Positions 1 through 6,717 of a DNA stretch of 10,021 nt are shown here, one piece after another; the stretch's first letter is position 1; the number at the start of each line of letters is the position of its first letter. A program made the position numbers and the translations under genes. The DNA is from Phoronis pallida. Its lineage: Eukaryota > Phoronida > Phoronidae. The notes beneath the pieces were generated by a model, which was not told the DNA's origin, ran no database searches, and saw only the letters and a list, made by a program, of their open reading frames with translations. Location of the stretch: NCBI GenBank assembly GCA_028565715.1, contig JAOXYC010256786.1, forward strand, positions 1-10,021. The letters run 5' to 3'.

Positions 1-1249
1 AATTGTTTTTTCTGGCATAATGATAACATTACAAACCATCCTAAAGGACATCTAGAAATAGTTGCCTGTACCTTTAAGTTATAATAGGTGGTTCATTGCT
101 TTACAGTTACAGCTTACTTTATTTATTACTTACCATGATCCCTGGGTACAAGTCGAATAATGTGGTCCCTCATTAATTGACATCATTCAGTCAATGTGTT
201 TCCATTGACTGAATAACAGAAGTTATACGAGGGACCACATTATTCGCCATGTACCGATCCCTGTACTCATATATCATTTTATATCTAATCTAAAATTTAG
301 TATCTCATTTCTGTTTCTATGGTTATACCACCTACCCTGGGACAGTTATTAAATTCATCAGAAACAATGCCAACTACTTGTTCAATAACTTAAGTTGACT
401 ATGAAGCTGATTTAAGTTAATATTAAGATTATTTACTAACAGTAATGTTGTGCCGTTTATGAGGTATCAGCGTACAAGTTTCATAATGTATGGTTTGTAA
501 AAGCGTTTGTGATAGCGTGCATTTCGAATATTTATACATTCTGCTGAAAAAAAAAACTGTTAATAAAACAATTTAAGTTGATCATCTAAGTACATTGGTT
601 CAATAAAACAGGTTAATGTGCATACTTCTTTTATTCAATACAACTTTCAATGAGTCTACAAATACAAGCTAAATCTTATCTCAATTTAACTATCTTTGTG
701 TTCCTAAAAGCATGAAAACGCAGTGTCGTATTATTCACCCTGCAATGTACCTCATTAATCATATATAAATGTGGTCCAGAGACTGATTTCCGTCGATGTT
801 TATGGTCGTTTACCTGAATGTTTTGAACATACAATACAGTGGCAAACAATAAAAAATAATGTAATAAGTTGCATGAGCACCTTAGAAAATTTTGACCTTT
901 TTGTGCTTATTTGAGTATGATCCACATATAGGACTGTCATTTCGGTAATGTGGTCATTAATGGAGAATTTTGAGTAATTGATTTTCACCCATCCACAATT
1001 CTATGTCCTATATTAAAAAACTTTTAAAATTGTGTTACCCCAAGAAGTGCCCCAGTTCTTAAAAATTCAGTAAAAGACACTTATTTGTAACTTGGGTTTC
1101 CCCCACAGGGCATGGGCACTTGTTACGTAAAATAAGGTAACTTAATTTCCTCAAACTTTTCATAATTGTTATAAGAACTTAAATTATAATTTACGGAAAA
1201 AATGTAAACAATGATGCCCTTAAAACTGGGAGAGTGTTATTCGACATAC
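1..1249 (-). other. CFAP70: CFAP70 intron following exon 4 (incomplete)
   Basis: Apart from the MITE at 145-255, this stretch shows no recognisable exon. I looked on the minus strand for the next conserved CFAP70 segment and found no open frame resembling it. The only long frame (800-988, minus) is AT-rich, without family resemblance. The intron therefore appears longer than 1.2 kb. Confidence 0.65.
145..255. mobile_element. 111-bp MITE, copy 1, with 8-bp target-site duplication GATCCCTG
   Basis: The element begins GGTACAAGTCGAATAATG and ends with the inverted counterpart ...GTACC. The terminal inverted repeats extend inward through GTGGTCCCTC / GAGGGACCAC, and a central hairpin (185-196 against 203-214, perfect) makes nearly the whole element self-complementary. 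It is flanked by the identical octamer GATCCCTG at 137-144 and 256-263. There is no coding capacity. Eight-bp duplications are typical of hAT transposons (also Merlin and P), so it is a non-autonomous derivative of one of these, hAT being the first guess. It lies in the CFAP70 intron after exon 4. Confidence 0.88.
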
Positions 1250-1426
1250 CTCAGATGCTACAGGCACTGGAGTGCATGCTGTATAGATGTACTGTTGCCC
1301 GGTCAACTGGAAGGCTTCTGGAGGGGAGAATAGAGACTCGACAGTGATGGAGAGTAGATTGGCATCATTCAACTGTTGCTCAGAGAGGAGAGCCTCATTG
1401 ACTGAGAGTTGGATGTCTAACTCAGG
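1250..1426 (-). CDS. CFAP70: CFAP70 coding exon 4 (last exon in window)
   Basis: This exon has 59 codons, beginning [14 protein letters not shown] and ending PVPVASE at the donor GTATGT (1249 downward). The acceptor reads ATCTGCTTTTCAG (AG at 1428-1427). Both ends are phase 0, matching exon 3 upstream. The motif SLFSPPEAF followed by TGQQ matches the family. The 5' two-thirds of this exon and its acceptor are duplicated immediately upstream at 1461-1590. Only this copy has the full exon and a donor, so it should be the productive one. Confidence 0.88.
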
Positions 1427-4305
1427 CTGAAAAGCAGATGAGATACATTAATGATTTGAAGAGTAGAGAATAGAGACTCGATAGTGATGGAGAGTAGATT
1501 GGCATCATTCAACTGTTGCTCAGAGAGGAGAGCCTCATTGACTGGTAGTTGGACGTTTAACTCAGGCTGAAAATCAAATGAGATAAATTATTAAGAGAAG
1601 TGGTAATGTAAGACAAAAAGCTGTTGATTAATGATAATTTAAACTAAAGTGGTTTTTAAGAGAATCCACATGTTTTGTACAAAACTTCGTTAAATTGCGA
1701 TCTGGAGTAAACAGTATTGCAATATGGCACTATTAGTTCTCAATATAGCCTTAAAAATCATCATCATTTCTTTGATTCTGTGAAATAATAAAACATCAGA
1801 CTCGTGCAAGTTTATCTCACCCAGTAAATATTTCTTTTACACAATACCCGTATAAATTTTTGTCTTACTTTTGGATTATCTGGTGACATATTCTCCAAGA
1901 CTGATCCAGGTACGGGATGTATGGTCAGGGTGCTCTTGTGTTTAGTCTCACCCTTTACCATGGGAAGTAGGTCAACTGTACACTGACCAAGAACAACTGT
2001 CTTCTCCTCTTTTTGTTTCTTCTCTTTAGGAAGAACCTCTATCACAGTCACTGAAGAAAATGAATAAATGAACAATAAATGATACAGTAGAGTTAACAAG
2101 AGAGACACTAATGTCCCGGTTACACGCTCACTTTTTCGGGTGGAAATTTGGCCCGGAGCAACTTGCTCCGGGTGAAATGACCGTGTAACCGATGTACAAA
2201 AGTTGCACAAGTTGCTCCGGGCGAAATCTCCACCCGAAATGACCGTGTAACCGATGTACAAAAGTGGCGCAAGTTGCTCCGGGCAAAATCTCCACCCGAC
2301 GCTAGTGACCGTGTAACCGCAGCATAAGTCATCTAAGACAAAAATGAAAAACTTTAGTTTCAAATGTGGGTGATTTCATGTGTCTGTGACTGCTAGAGAA
2401 CTTTGTAGAACATTCTCAGTCCAAGTCGTCAAGTTGCATGTATGCTAACACTTAGTCTTTTTGCAGTAATGAACTCAATTCATGGAATTCTATCTTTAGC
2501 ATTACATGGCTGGTACTCGAGTCAAATCAAAAACCAATTCTAGAATTCCACACAGTTTCAACTCAAAGAAGTATTTGAATCAAAGTGCAATTAAATTGTA
2601 ATAAATTGTTATTCACGATTGACTTTTTAAAAGAGATATAGCCCCAGTTCAGTAACCAATTTTCTGTCTTTTTAAATTTAAGAGATATGGATGGTCAATT
2701 TCTTCACTTAAAGTTAAACATCGCCATTTACAAATATGAAATTATCAACTATTGAATGAGATCAGTTGCGTTGGATTTTTTGTTACAAATTGCATCCTTA
2801 CATTCATCTTAACAAATCCCTTCGCTCTTGGAAATCTATTTACAGGTAGCCAATGTGGCTTGATAAAATATATGGATTGATAACTGAGATCAACTGTAAC
2901 CTATTAAATTCGTCATTGTGTTTTCGATAATGAATGAAAGTAGAAACAAGAATTGGCAACGAAAAATGATCAAACTGGGTAAAAAATGGATGAAACATGA
3001 TAATTCTACATTCACATGTAGCGTTTAATTCCTTACAGAGAATTGGTTTGTAGGACAACTCATCCAAAATTTCAGGGTTGTCAAATGTAATGTTGTATGT
3101 AGCGTTGAAGTTATATTCGGCTGGTGCTTCTTGAGTACACTCAACTTTGGACGACTCTCCAAGATTCCTTTCATTGTACTCAACTTTGACCATAGAAGTC
3201 ACAACATCTCCACGATTCCCTTTCTGAAATGTTAAAAAGAAATTTTTTAGAATTAAAAAAGCAATTGCAATAAGATTGAGAAACTTACATATAATAAATA
3301 AAAGGTCACGCAAAATGAGACTCCGTGCAATAAAATCCGCTAGATGTCTCACTGCCTAGCGAAGCCCCAGACAGGTGTCGCCGCCTGTATGTAGAATATT
3401 TCCGATCACAGAAGATCCATTTTACGAACTCACAAATACTCTGTCGAGAATTCAATAACCCACAGAATATCAGCATAATAAGATGTAACAAGTTTTTAAT
3501 ACCACAACAATAATGAAAGGAAAGAACTGTATTCTCTGAAAATAGATCACGAAGACGTCATTTTGAATACAAAGGGTGATTTGACAGCAAAACAATCGGT
3601 ACAAGTCGAATAAAATGGTCCCTCGTTTATTTGCGTTATTCAGTCAATGTGTTTCCAACGACTAAATATAGGAAGTTATTTGAGGGACCAACTTATTCGG
3701 CTTGTACCAAACAATCTAATTTGCGCGTGTTTACGTGCAGATGGAATGAGACGCCTTAATTTTGCAAAAAACAAAACGCCTGGGGCTTCGCTAGGTGCAG
3801 CGCCAGCTATCGGCTGCACGGAATCTCATTGGGAACATCAACCCACAGTAAGTCAATGCCATTAGCCCACTGGGGTTGATAATCAATGTTGACATTTGTA
3901 AGCTGATCTTTTCACAGCCTCTTTCTTAAAAAAAGTTGAATTTAGAAACAAAATTCACTTACCAGTACATGGTTGTAAAGAAAAACATCCCTGATGTATT
4001 TCTTATCCAAATTTGTTAAATAAATCAACATTTGTTCCATTTTTCAATGAAACATCTGCTTCCTTTCTCAACTGGCTCAACAGCTTAAAAATGTCATAGT
4101 CGACTATCAACTGTAGGTTGAGTATCGACTTCCCAACATTTAAATGTTATTCCTGACCAATATGTCACAAATTTGTAAATTAAAAATTGATGAGTAGTAG
4201 TAGTAGTAAACTCAATAAGAAACTCACCAAATTCCTTGCTCTGAGAACTGTTATGGTTAGTACTTCAGAAGTCCGACCCGGAGGCGACTCCTGTTCTGAC
4301 GCCAT
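1250..4305 (-). CDS. CFAP70: CFAP70 (cilia- and flagella-associated protein 70), N-terminal four coding exons, partial
   Basis: CFAP70 (formerly TTC18) is an axonemal protein needed for normal ciliary and flagellar beating. In vertebrates it has an N-terminal beta-rich part and C-terminal TPR repeats, and it has been placed near the outer dynein arm or central apparatus. Four minus-strand exons of 78, 187, 182 and 177 bp join as phases 0, 1 and 0 into 208 uninterrupted residues, all with GT-AG borders. Residues 1-26 end in ITVLRARNL, which joins KGNRGD of exon 2 and looks like the first strand and loop of a C2-type domain. Exon 3 carries [14 protein letters not shown], a block I recall as essentially identical in human CFAP70, followed by LGQ..VDLLP and HPVPGS. 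Exon 4 ([19 protein letters not shown]) also matches in order. The TPR region is absent because the gene runs off the left edge. The family call is confident; the exon borders were set by eye from splice signals and phase. Confidence 0.92.
1461..1590 (-). repeat. Tandem duplicate of CFAP70 exon 4 5' part with its splice acceptor (pseudo-exon)
   Basis: Positions 1461-1590 repeat 1321-1450 at a fixed offset of 140 bp, with about 10 differences in 130 bp by eye (about 92% identity) and no indels. The copy carries a complete acceptor (TTTGATTTTCAG, AG at 1568-1567) and the codons for [14 protein letters not shown] onward, but lacks the last third of the exon and its donor. Splicing into this acceptor would read through into exon 4 one base out of frame (140 is not a multiple of 3) and meet TAG at 1419-1417, 50 codons after the junction. 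It is therefore a duplicated splice site with a poison-exon consequence, or simply a decoy. Confidence 0.85.
1869..2050 (-). CDS. CFAP70: CFAP70 coding exon 3 (signature [14 protein letters not shown])
   Basis: This 182-bp exon (two bases to complete Leu, then 60 codons) lies between an acceptor TTTTCTTCAG (AG at 2052-2051) and a donor GTAAGA (1868 downward), ending in phase 0. It holds the most diagnostic block of the gene: [17 protein letters not shown], then [11 protein letters not shown] and TIHPVPGS. The open frame continues upstream into the CGGTTACACG repeat at 2117-2319, but only because that repeat lacks stops in this frame. Confidence 0.93.
2051..3036 (-). other. CFAP70: CFAP70 intron between exons 2 and 3
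   Basis: This 986-bp intron has a donor GTAAGG and an acceptor TTCTTCAG. It contains the composite CGGTTACACG element near its 3' end, only about 65 bp from the acceptor. The remainder (2340-3036) is AT-rich with nothing recognisable. Confidence 0.8.
2117..2319. mobile_element. Composite foldback element with CGGTTACACG termini and internal 62-66-bp tandem units
   Basis: The left end CGGTTACACG(C/G)TCA and right end TGACCGTGTAACCG are inverted repeats of about 50 bp (GGGTGGA and CCCGGAGCAACTTG blocks pair in order). CGTGTAACCG recurs at 2182-2191, 2244-2253 and 2310-2319, marking two direct units (2192-2253 and 2254-2319) that share ATGTACAAAAGT, GCTCCGGGC and ATCTCCACCCGA. A perfect 21-bp palindrome is at 2152-2172. 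It is GC-richer than its surroundings and lies in the CFAP70 intron before exon 3. No target-site duplication is obvious, so the precise insertion borders remain uncertain. Confidence 0.7.
3037..3223 (-). CDS. CFAP70: CFAP70 coding exon 2
   Basis: This exon encodes 62 codons plus one base. It follows an acceptor read as AACATTTCAG (AG at 3225-3224) and ends at the donor GTAAGG (3036 downward). It begins KGNRGD and ends in SYKPIL; the spare T joins TG of the next exon to make Leu, giving KPIL-LTVIEV, which parallels KPVFLTVTEV in the human protein as I recall it. The segment [17 protein letters not shown] is typical of the family's beta-rich N-terminal domain. The frame stays open past the donor for about 40 more codons, but that part has no resemblance to CFAP70 and is intron. 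Confidence 0.9.
3314..3371 (-). repeat. Dispersed repeat, copy A (TAGCGAAGCCCCAG family)
   Basis: Read on the minus strand, this copy gives CTGGGGCTTCGCTAGG, a variable middle, then TGCACGGAGTCTCATT. The same ends in the same order occur on the plus strand at 3779-3830. The two copies are inverted with respect to each other inside one CFAP70 intron, and MITE copy 2 lies between them. The family was not identified. Confidence 0.6.
3598..3708. mobile_element. 111-bp MITE, copy 2, with 8-bp target-site duplication AAACAATC
   Basis: This is the same element as 145-255: same length, same GGTACAAGTCGAATAA start, GTACC end and shared centre ATTCAGTCAATGTGTTTCCA, with scattered substitutions. It is flanked by the exact octamer AAACAATC at 3590-3597 and 3709-3716, a different octamer from copy 1, as expected for independent insertions. 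It sits in the intron between CFAP70 exons 1 and 2. Confidence 0.88.
3779..3830 (+). repeat. Dispersed repeat, copy B (TAGCGAAGCCCCAG family)
   Basis: This copy contains CCTGGGGCTTCGCTAGG and TGCACGGAATCTCATT, matching copy A (3314-3371) in inverted orientation. Between these ends lies a small GTGCAGC/GCTGCAC-type hairpin that differs from copy A. The similarity may continue leftward to AATGAGACGCC near 3745. No coding potential was seen. Confidence 0.6.
4192..4208. repeat. Short (AGT)n microsatellite in CFAP70 intron
   Basis: About five consecutive AGT/TAG units lie 20 bases inside the intron that follows CFAP70 coding exon 1. The tract does not reach the donor site. Confidence 0.6.
4228..4305 (-). 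CDS. CFAP70: CFAP70 coding exon 1 (start codon exon)
   Basis: This exon encodes 26 residues beginning [15 protein letters not shown]. The ATG at 4305-4303 is the only sensible start: a splice acceptor (pyrimidine-rich stretch ending TTTAG, AG at 4308-4307) lies one base upstream. The exon closes at NL before the donor GTGAGT (4227 downward) in phase 0. Proline and glutamate near the start suggest a disordered leader before the first predicted beta-strand, ITVLRARNL. Confidence 0.88.
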
Positions 4306-4468
4306 TCTAAAGAAAGATGAAATACATTGTTTACATGCATTTGATTGGTATCAGTTTCCCATTACTACAATGTCAATATGAGCATCATCTTCCAGCATTC
4401 AAAATTAGATAATTGTATACTTAAGAGGTACATAGTTTAGTTTACTGAAGTCATTTCTTTATGTTTGG

Positions 4469-4570
4469 TTCAGTAATACAAAAGTTGTTGAATAACAAGC
4501 TTTTTTGACAGTTCAGAATCTTTATTTTCGTCGGTTCATATTCATATTCAACAACTTTTGTATTACTGAA
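4469..4570. repeat. Perfect 26-bp inverted repeat with 50-bp loop
   Basis: Arms 4469-4494 (TTCAGTAATACAAAAGTTGT onward) and 4545-4570 are exact reverse complements. The pairing stops abruptly at both ends of each arm. The element lies in the long CFAP70 5' UTR intron. It could be a small foldback transposon or a template-switch product. No target-site duplication was recognised. Confidence 0.8.
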
Positions 4571-4989
4571 GATGTATTGCCGATATATACTAACTTATGT
4601 GTGGTTCATGCATTTTCTCAAATATATTTCTTTAGGATAAAAGTTGTGTATGGTCTTAAAACCTGAGGAGGAGTGAAATCAAGCTAACCAAAGGGTTCAA
4701 AGCCAAATGAAATAATTTCAGATGATTTCCCCGAAATTCTTAATCTTGTATCGATTATCCAATTTCAAATACGCTTAATAGTTTAAATTTTGCCCACTAT
4801 TCATTTTTGTCAAAATTGCTTTTAATGCACATGAAGCTCTTCATATAAAAAAACGTGGAAAAGTCTAGCAGTGTTGTTTATTACCGTGTAACTAATTACC
4901 TGACAGCGAGATAACTCATATATCTCTAGTGTCTAGGTAGGCCCGTTTGATCAAAGCGACTTTCACTATAGGATACGGTGGTTTATCAG

Positions 4990-5016
4990 CCGGCCGAGAT
5001 TGCTAGTCTCGGCCGG
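4990..5016. repeat. GC-rich 10-bp stem-loop CCGGCCGAGA / TCTCGGCCGG
   Basis: The perfect 10-bp arms 4990-4999 and 5007-5016 flank a 7-base loop. It is the most GC-rich stretch of an otherwise AT-rich intron. CTAG follows 24 bases later (5041-5044), which loosely resembles a Helitron 3' end, but the spacing is long and no matching 5' end was found. Confidence 0.6.
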
Positions 5017-5495
5017 AGATTTTTCCTTTCAAAAGCGTAGCTAGTCAATCATGAAAGAGAAGACTGGTCAAGTTGAAAACAAGTTAGAAAGTAAAATTAT
5101 TTTTAAGAATTTCTTCCCGTTATTCGAGTAATGAAATCCATAGAAATTCCAGTTATTCAGTTCTCACCCTATGGTCTGACAGTGACACTGTTGTCAAGTC
5201 GACCTGGGCCAGTAAGCAGTATGCAGCCCAATTTGAGAATGAGAATCGCCCAGTCTAAGTCGTTTTAGGGTCTCATATTTGCAGTTTATGTTTGTCTAAT
5301 GAGAAGTACACAAATAAGAGGGCATATAATTCAACAGAATCAAAGAAGAAATTCATTTTTCATTGCTGGGGTTCGATTGCATCTGACTTTTGAATGGAGG
5401 CGGCCATATTGTTTATTTCAAGAAGCCCAGCAAATCGACAGATTTGATTCAATTAACAAAGAAATCAAAGATTAAAATAAGTTATGCGAACTCAC

Positions 5496-5580
5496 ATTGT
5501 TGCAGTTGTTACTTGGCTTTAACCAATATCACTTCTTCCAGCAAATGTTTCTAAATACGACCAAAATAACTCAAATCTTC
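5496..5580 (-). other. CFAP70: Inferred 5' untranslated first exon of CFAP70 (upstream end uncertain)
   Basis: The ATG exon of CFAP70 is preceded by a splice acceptor, so at least one non-coding exon must exist upstream. A strong minus-strand donor, AACAAT|GTGAGT, falls at 5496/5495, just downstream of the promoter-like motif cluster. Joining it to 4306 removes an intron of 1,189 bp. The 5' boundary given here is a guess: no TSS can be read from sequence. A four-codon upstream ORF (ATG-TTG-AAG-ATT-TGA) would lie in this leader if transcription starts far enough upstream. Confidence 0.5.
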
Positions 5581-5584
5581 AACA

Positions 5585-5700
5585 TCGGTCGTCACCATAG
5601 AAATTCCTATAACGCATGCGCTGTACTACTTCCTGTGAAAAAAACGTCCACAGATGGCAGTGTTGCATACATGTACGGAAGCGTATTGGTGCCGTATTAC
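5585..5700 (-). promoter_or_regulatory. Candidate CFAP70 promoter: X-box, NRF-1, ETS and CCAAT-like motifs
   Basis: Within about 100 bp upstream of the inferred first exon there are four motifs. GTCACCATAGAAAT (5591-5604) fits the RFX X-box consensus GTYRCC-AT-RGYAAC at 12 of 14 positions. CGCATGCGC (5613-5621) is close to the NRF-1 site. CTTCCTG (5629-5635) and ACGGAAGC (around 5675) are ETS-like cores. ATTGG (5685-5689) is CCAAT on the minus strand. RFX factors are the standard activators of motile-cilium genes, so an X-box here suits CFAP70. Individual motifs are weak evidence; the clustering and position are what support the call. Confidence 0.5.
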
Positions 5701-5832
5701 ACCGTATGTCAATCGTTTTTTTTATTACTCCCATTCGTATTCGATGAAATATATTTTTAGAAAAAATTGCCAAATTTCTTTTCTTTTCTGCTGAATGGTT
5801 GGCAATAATCATTTGAGGTTTTTATGCAAAGG

Positions 5833-5874
5833 CCAGGGTTAGTACAAGTACTTAGTAGTACTCTTTAACCCTGG
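5833..5874. repeat. Stem-loop CCAGGGTTA / TAACCCTGG
   Basis: Nine-base inverted arms (5833-5841, 5866-5874) flank a loop rich in GTAC/AGTA repeats. A second small hairpin, CCATCAA / TTGATGG, follows at 5922-5941. Both are intergenic, between the CFAP70 promoter and the mpaB-family 3' end. The function is unknown. Confidence 0.5.
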
Positions 5875-6180
5875 GTCTTTAACTCTTTAGCCAAATCCCT
5901 AGCAGGCCATCGGTTCTAACTCCATCAAATTGACTTGATGGTTTTATTTATAAATAAACTTAAGATACCATTTCTAAGGGTGTTCCAACTGAGCGTGTTC
6001 TTAACATTGTTTTCCTATAAGAGTCTGATCCGGGAGTCTGATGCAGCTTTTTTGTTTTCTTAAAAAAAATATAAATTTCCTTTTCCAGAGCGGAGAGCCG
6101 GCTCATGGATTTGGGTACTGTGGGTTCATCATAGCTGAGAATTTTCGCTTCTTTTTTAGCAAAGTGTGATTTTCGCTGCA

Positions 6181-6212
6181 TTTTTTCCCAAAATTGTTTT
6201 TTTGGGAAAAAA
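6181..6212. repeat. Inverted repeat TTTTTTCCCAAAA / TTTTGGGAAAAAA
   Basis: Perfect 13-bp arms at 6181-6193 and 6200-6212 flank a 6-base loop. It lies immediately left of a 20-21-bp direct duplication (6224-6244 and 6245-6264, core GACATAGTTTTC) and of the large palindrome starting at 6252, so the whole 6181-6327 segment is rearranged repeat DNA. Confidence 0.7.
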
Positions 6213-6251
6213 TAGTTTTAGGAATAGGAAATGACATAGTTTTCATAGGAA

Positions 6252-6327
6252 TGACATAGTTTTCAGAAATCTGTTTGTTTGCATGTTTAAAAACATGCAA
6301 ACAAACAGATTTCTGGAAACTGTGTCA
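6252..6327. repeat. Near-perfect 76-bp palindrome (37-bp arms, 2-base loop)
   Basis: Arms 6252-6288 and 6291-6327 pair at 35 of 37 positions. The two exceptions (6257/6322 and 6263/6316) are T opposite G, so they would be U-G wobbles in a plus-strand transcript and A-C mismatches in a minus-strand one. The centre contains GCATGTTTAAAAACATGC. It is intergenic, about 340 bp beyond the expected 3' end of the mpaB-family gene. Confidence 0.85.
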
Positions 6328-6394
6328 ACTGATTTTCCACTCATCACTTGGAGTGCTTTACCAAGAAAATTGTTATAAACATGAATTTTTGGGG

Positions 6395-6527
6395 AGTTTT
6401 TTTGTTCTTGTTCCAGCGAATTTCATGTGCACTTTAAAAAAAAAATCATTTTTTGACAGGTAAGTTTTTTGTTCTCGTTCAGGGGGAATTTCATGTGTTT
6501 TAAAAACAAAAAAATCATTTTTGACAG
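6395..6527. repeat. Tandem duplication, two units of about 65 bp
   Basis: Units 6395-6459 and 6463-6527 share TTTTTTGTTCT, GAATTTCATGTG, an A-rich run, AAATCATTTTT and GACAG in the same order, with small indels in the homopolymers. The units are separated by GTA. The sequence is non-coding and intergenic. Confidence 0.7.
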
Positions 6528-6666
6528 CCCAAAAAACCAAGTACTCTGTTATGCATCAAACTGATATCAATTATAGAAAAAATGTAAAGATTCTAGTAAA
6601 TCAAAAATTACAAAGGGCCTCTGTCAGTTAAGAAAACATAAAACATTGCATTATTATGTTCTTTGG

Positions 6667-6672
6667 TTTATT
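6667..6672 (-). terminator. Polyadenylation signal AATAAA for the mpaB-family gene
   Basis: AATAAA on the minus strand lies about 45 bases after the TAA at 6720-6718. A T-rich stretch follows on the same strand (about 6620-6645), as expected for a downstream element. This gives a very short 3' UTR of about 60-80 bases and supports the TAA as the real stop, although that stop overlaps a perfect donor-like GTAAGT. Confidence 0.6.
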
Positions 6673-6717
6673 CAATAATGTTTCCAAAATAATTTGACTA
6701 TTTTACAGATCTATAAC

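Larger units (their letters stand above)
3224..4227 (-). other. CFAP70: CFAP70 intron between exons 1 and 2
   Basis: This 1,004-bp intron holds MITE copy 2 flanked by two inverted copies of a TAGCGAAGCCCCAG repeat, and a short AGT microsatellite near its donor. Nothing else is recognisable in the remaining AT-rich sequence. Confidence 0.8.
4307..5495 (-). other. CFAP70: Inferred CFAP70 5' UTR intron
   Basis: This is the stretch between the inferred untranslated exon and the start-codon exon. It holds the 26-bp inverted repeat (4469-4570) and the GC-rich hairpin (4990-5016). GGCGGCCATATTG near 5399 resembles a YY1 site. No coding exon was recognised. Confidence 0.5.
5701..6660. other. Intergenic region between CFAP70 promoter and mpaB-family 3' end
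   Basis: No gene is supported here on either strand. The open frames present are short and overlap palindromes or homopolymer runs. The stretch is dense in inverted and direct repeats (listed separately) between about 5830 and 6530. Confidence 0.6.

Noticed and set aside
1812-2363. A 183-codon minus-strand open frame as a single-exon gene
   Set aside because: Only its middle (2050-1869) is real and is CFAP70 exon 3. The upstream part is translated repeat sequence from the CGGTTACACG element, and the downstream part is past a clear donor.
2840-3352. A 170-codon minus-strand open frame as a standalone protein
   Set aside because: It contains CFAP70 exon 2 (3223-3037) with good splice sites on both sides; the flanks are intron translation with no family resemblance.
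3647-3865. Plus-strand 72-codon frame
   Set aside because: It runs from inside MITE copy 2 through the TAGCGAAGCCCCAG repeat, so it is repeat DNA read by chance.
5497-5760. Plus-strand 87-codon frame as a small protein gene
   Set aside because: It overlaps the CFAP70 promoter motif cluster and inferred leader exon. Its composition looks like translated non-coding DNA, and no homology is recognised.
6103-6463. Short frames on both strands over 6103-6463
   Set aside because: They overlap the large palindrome and homopolymer runs; their mirrored residues arise from the inverted repeat.
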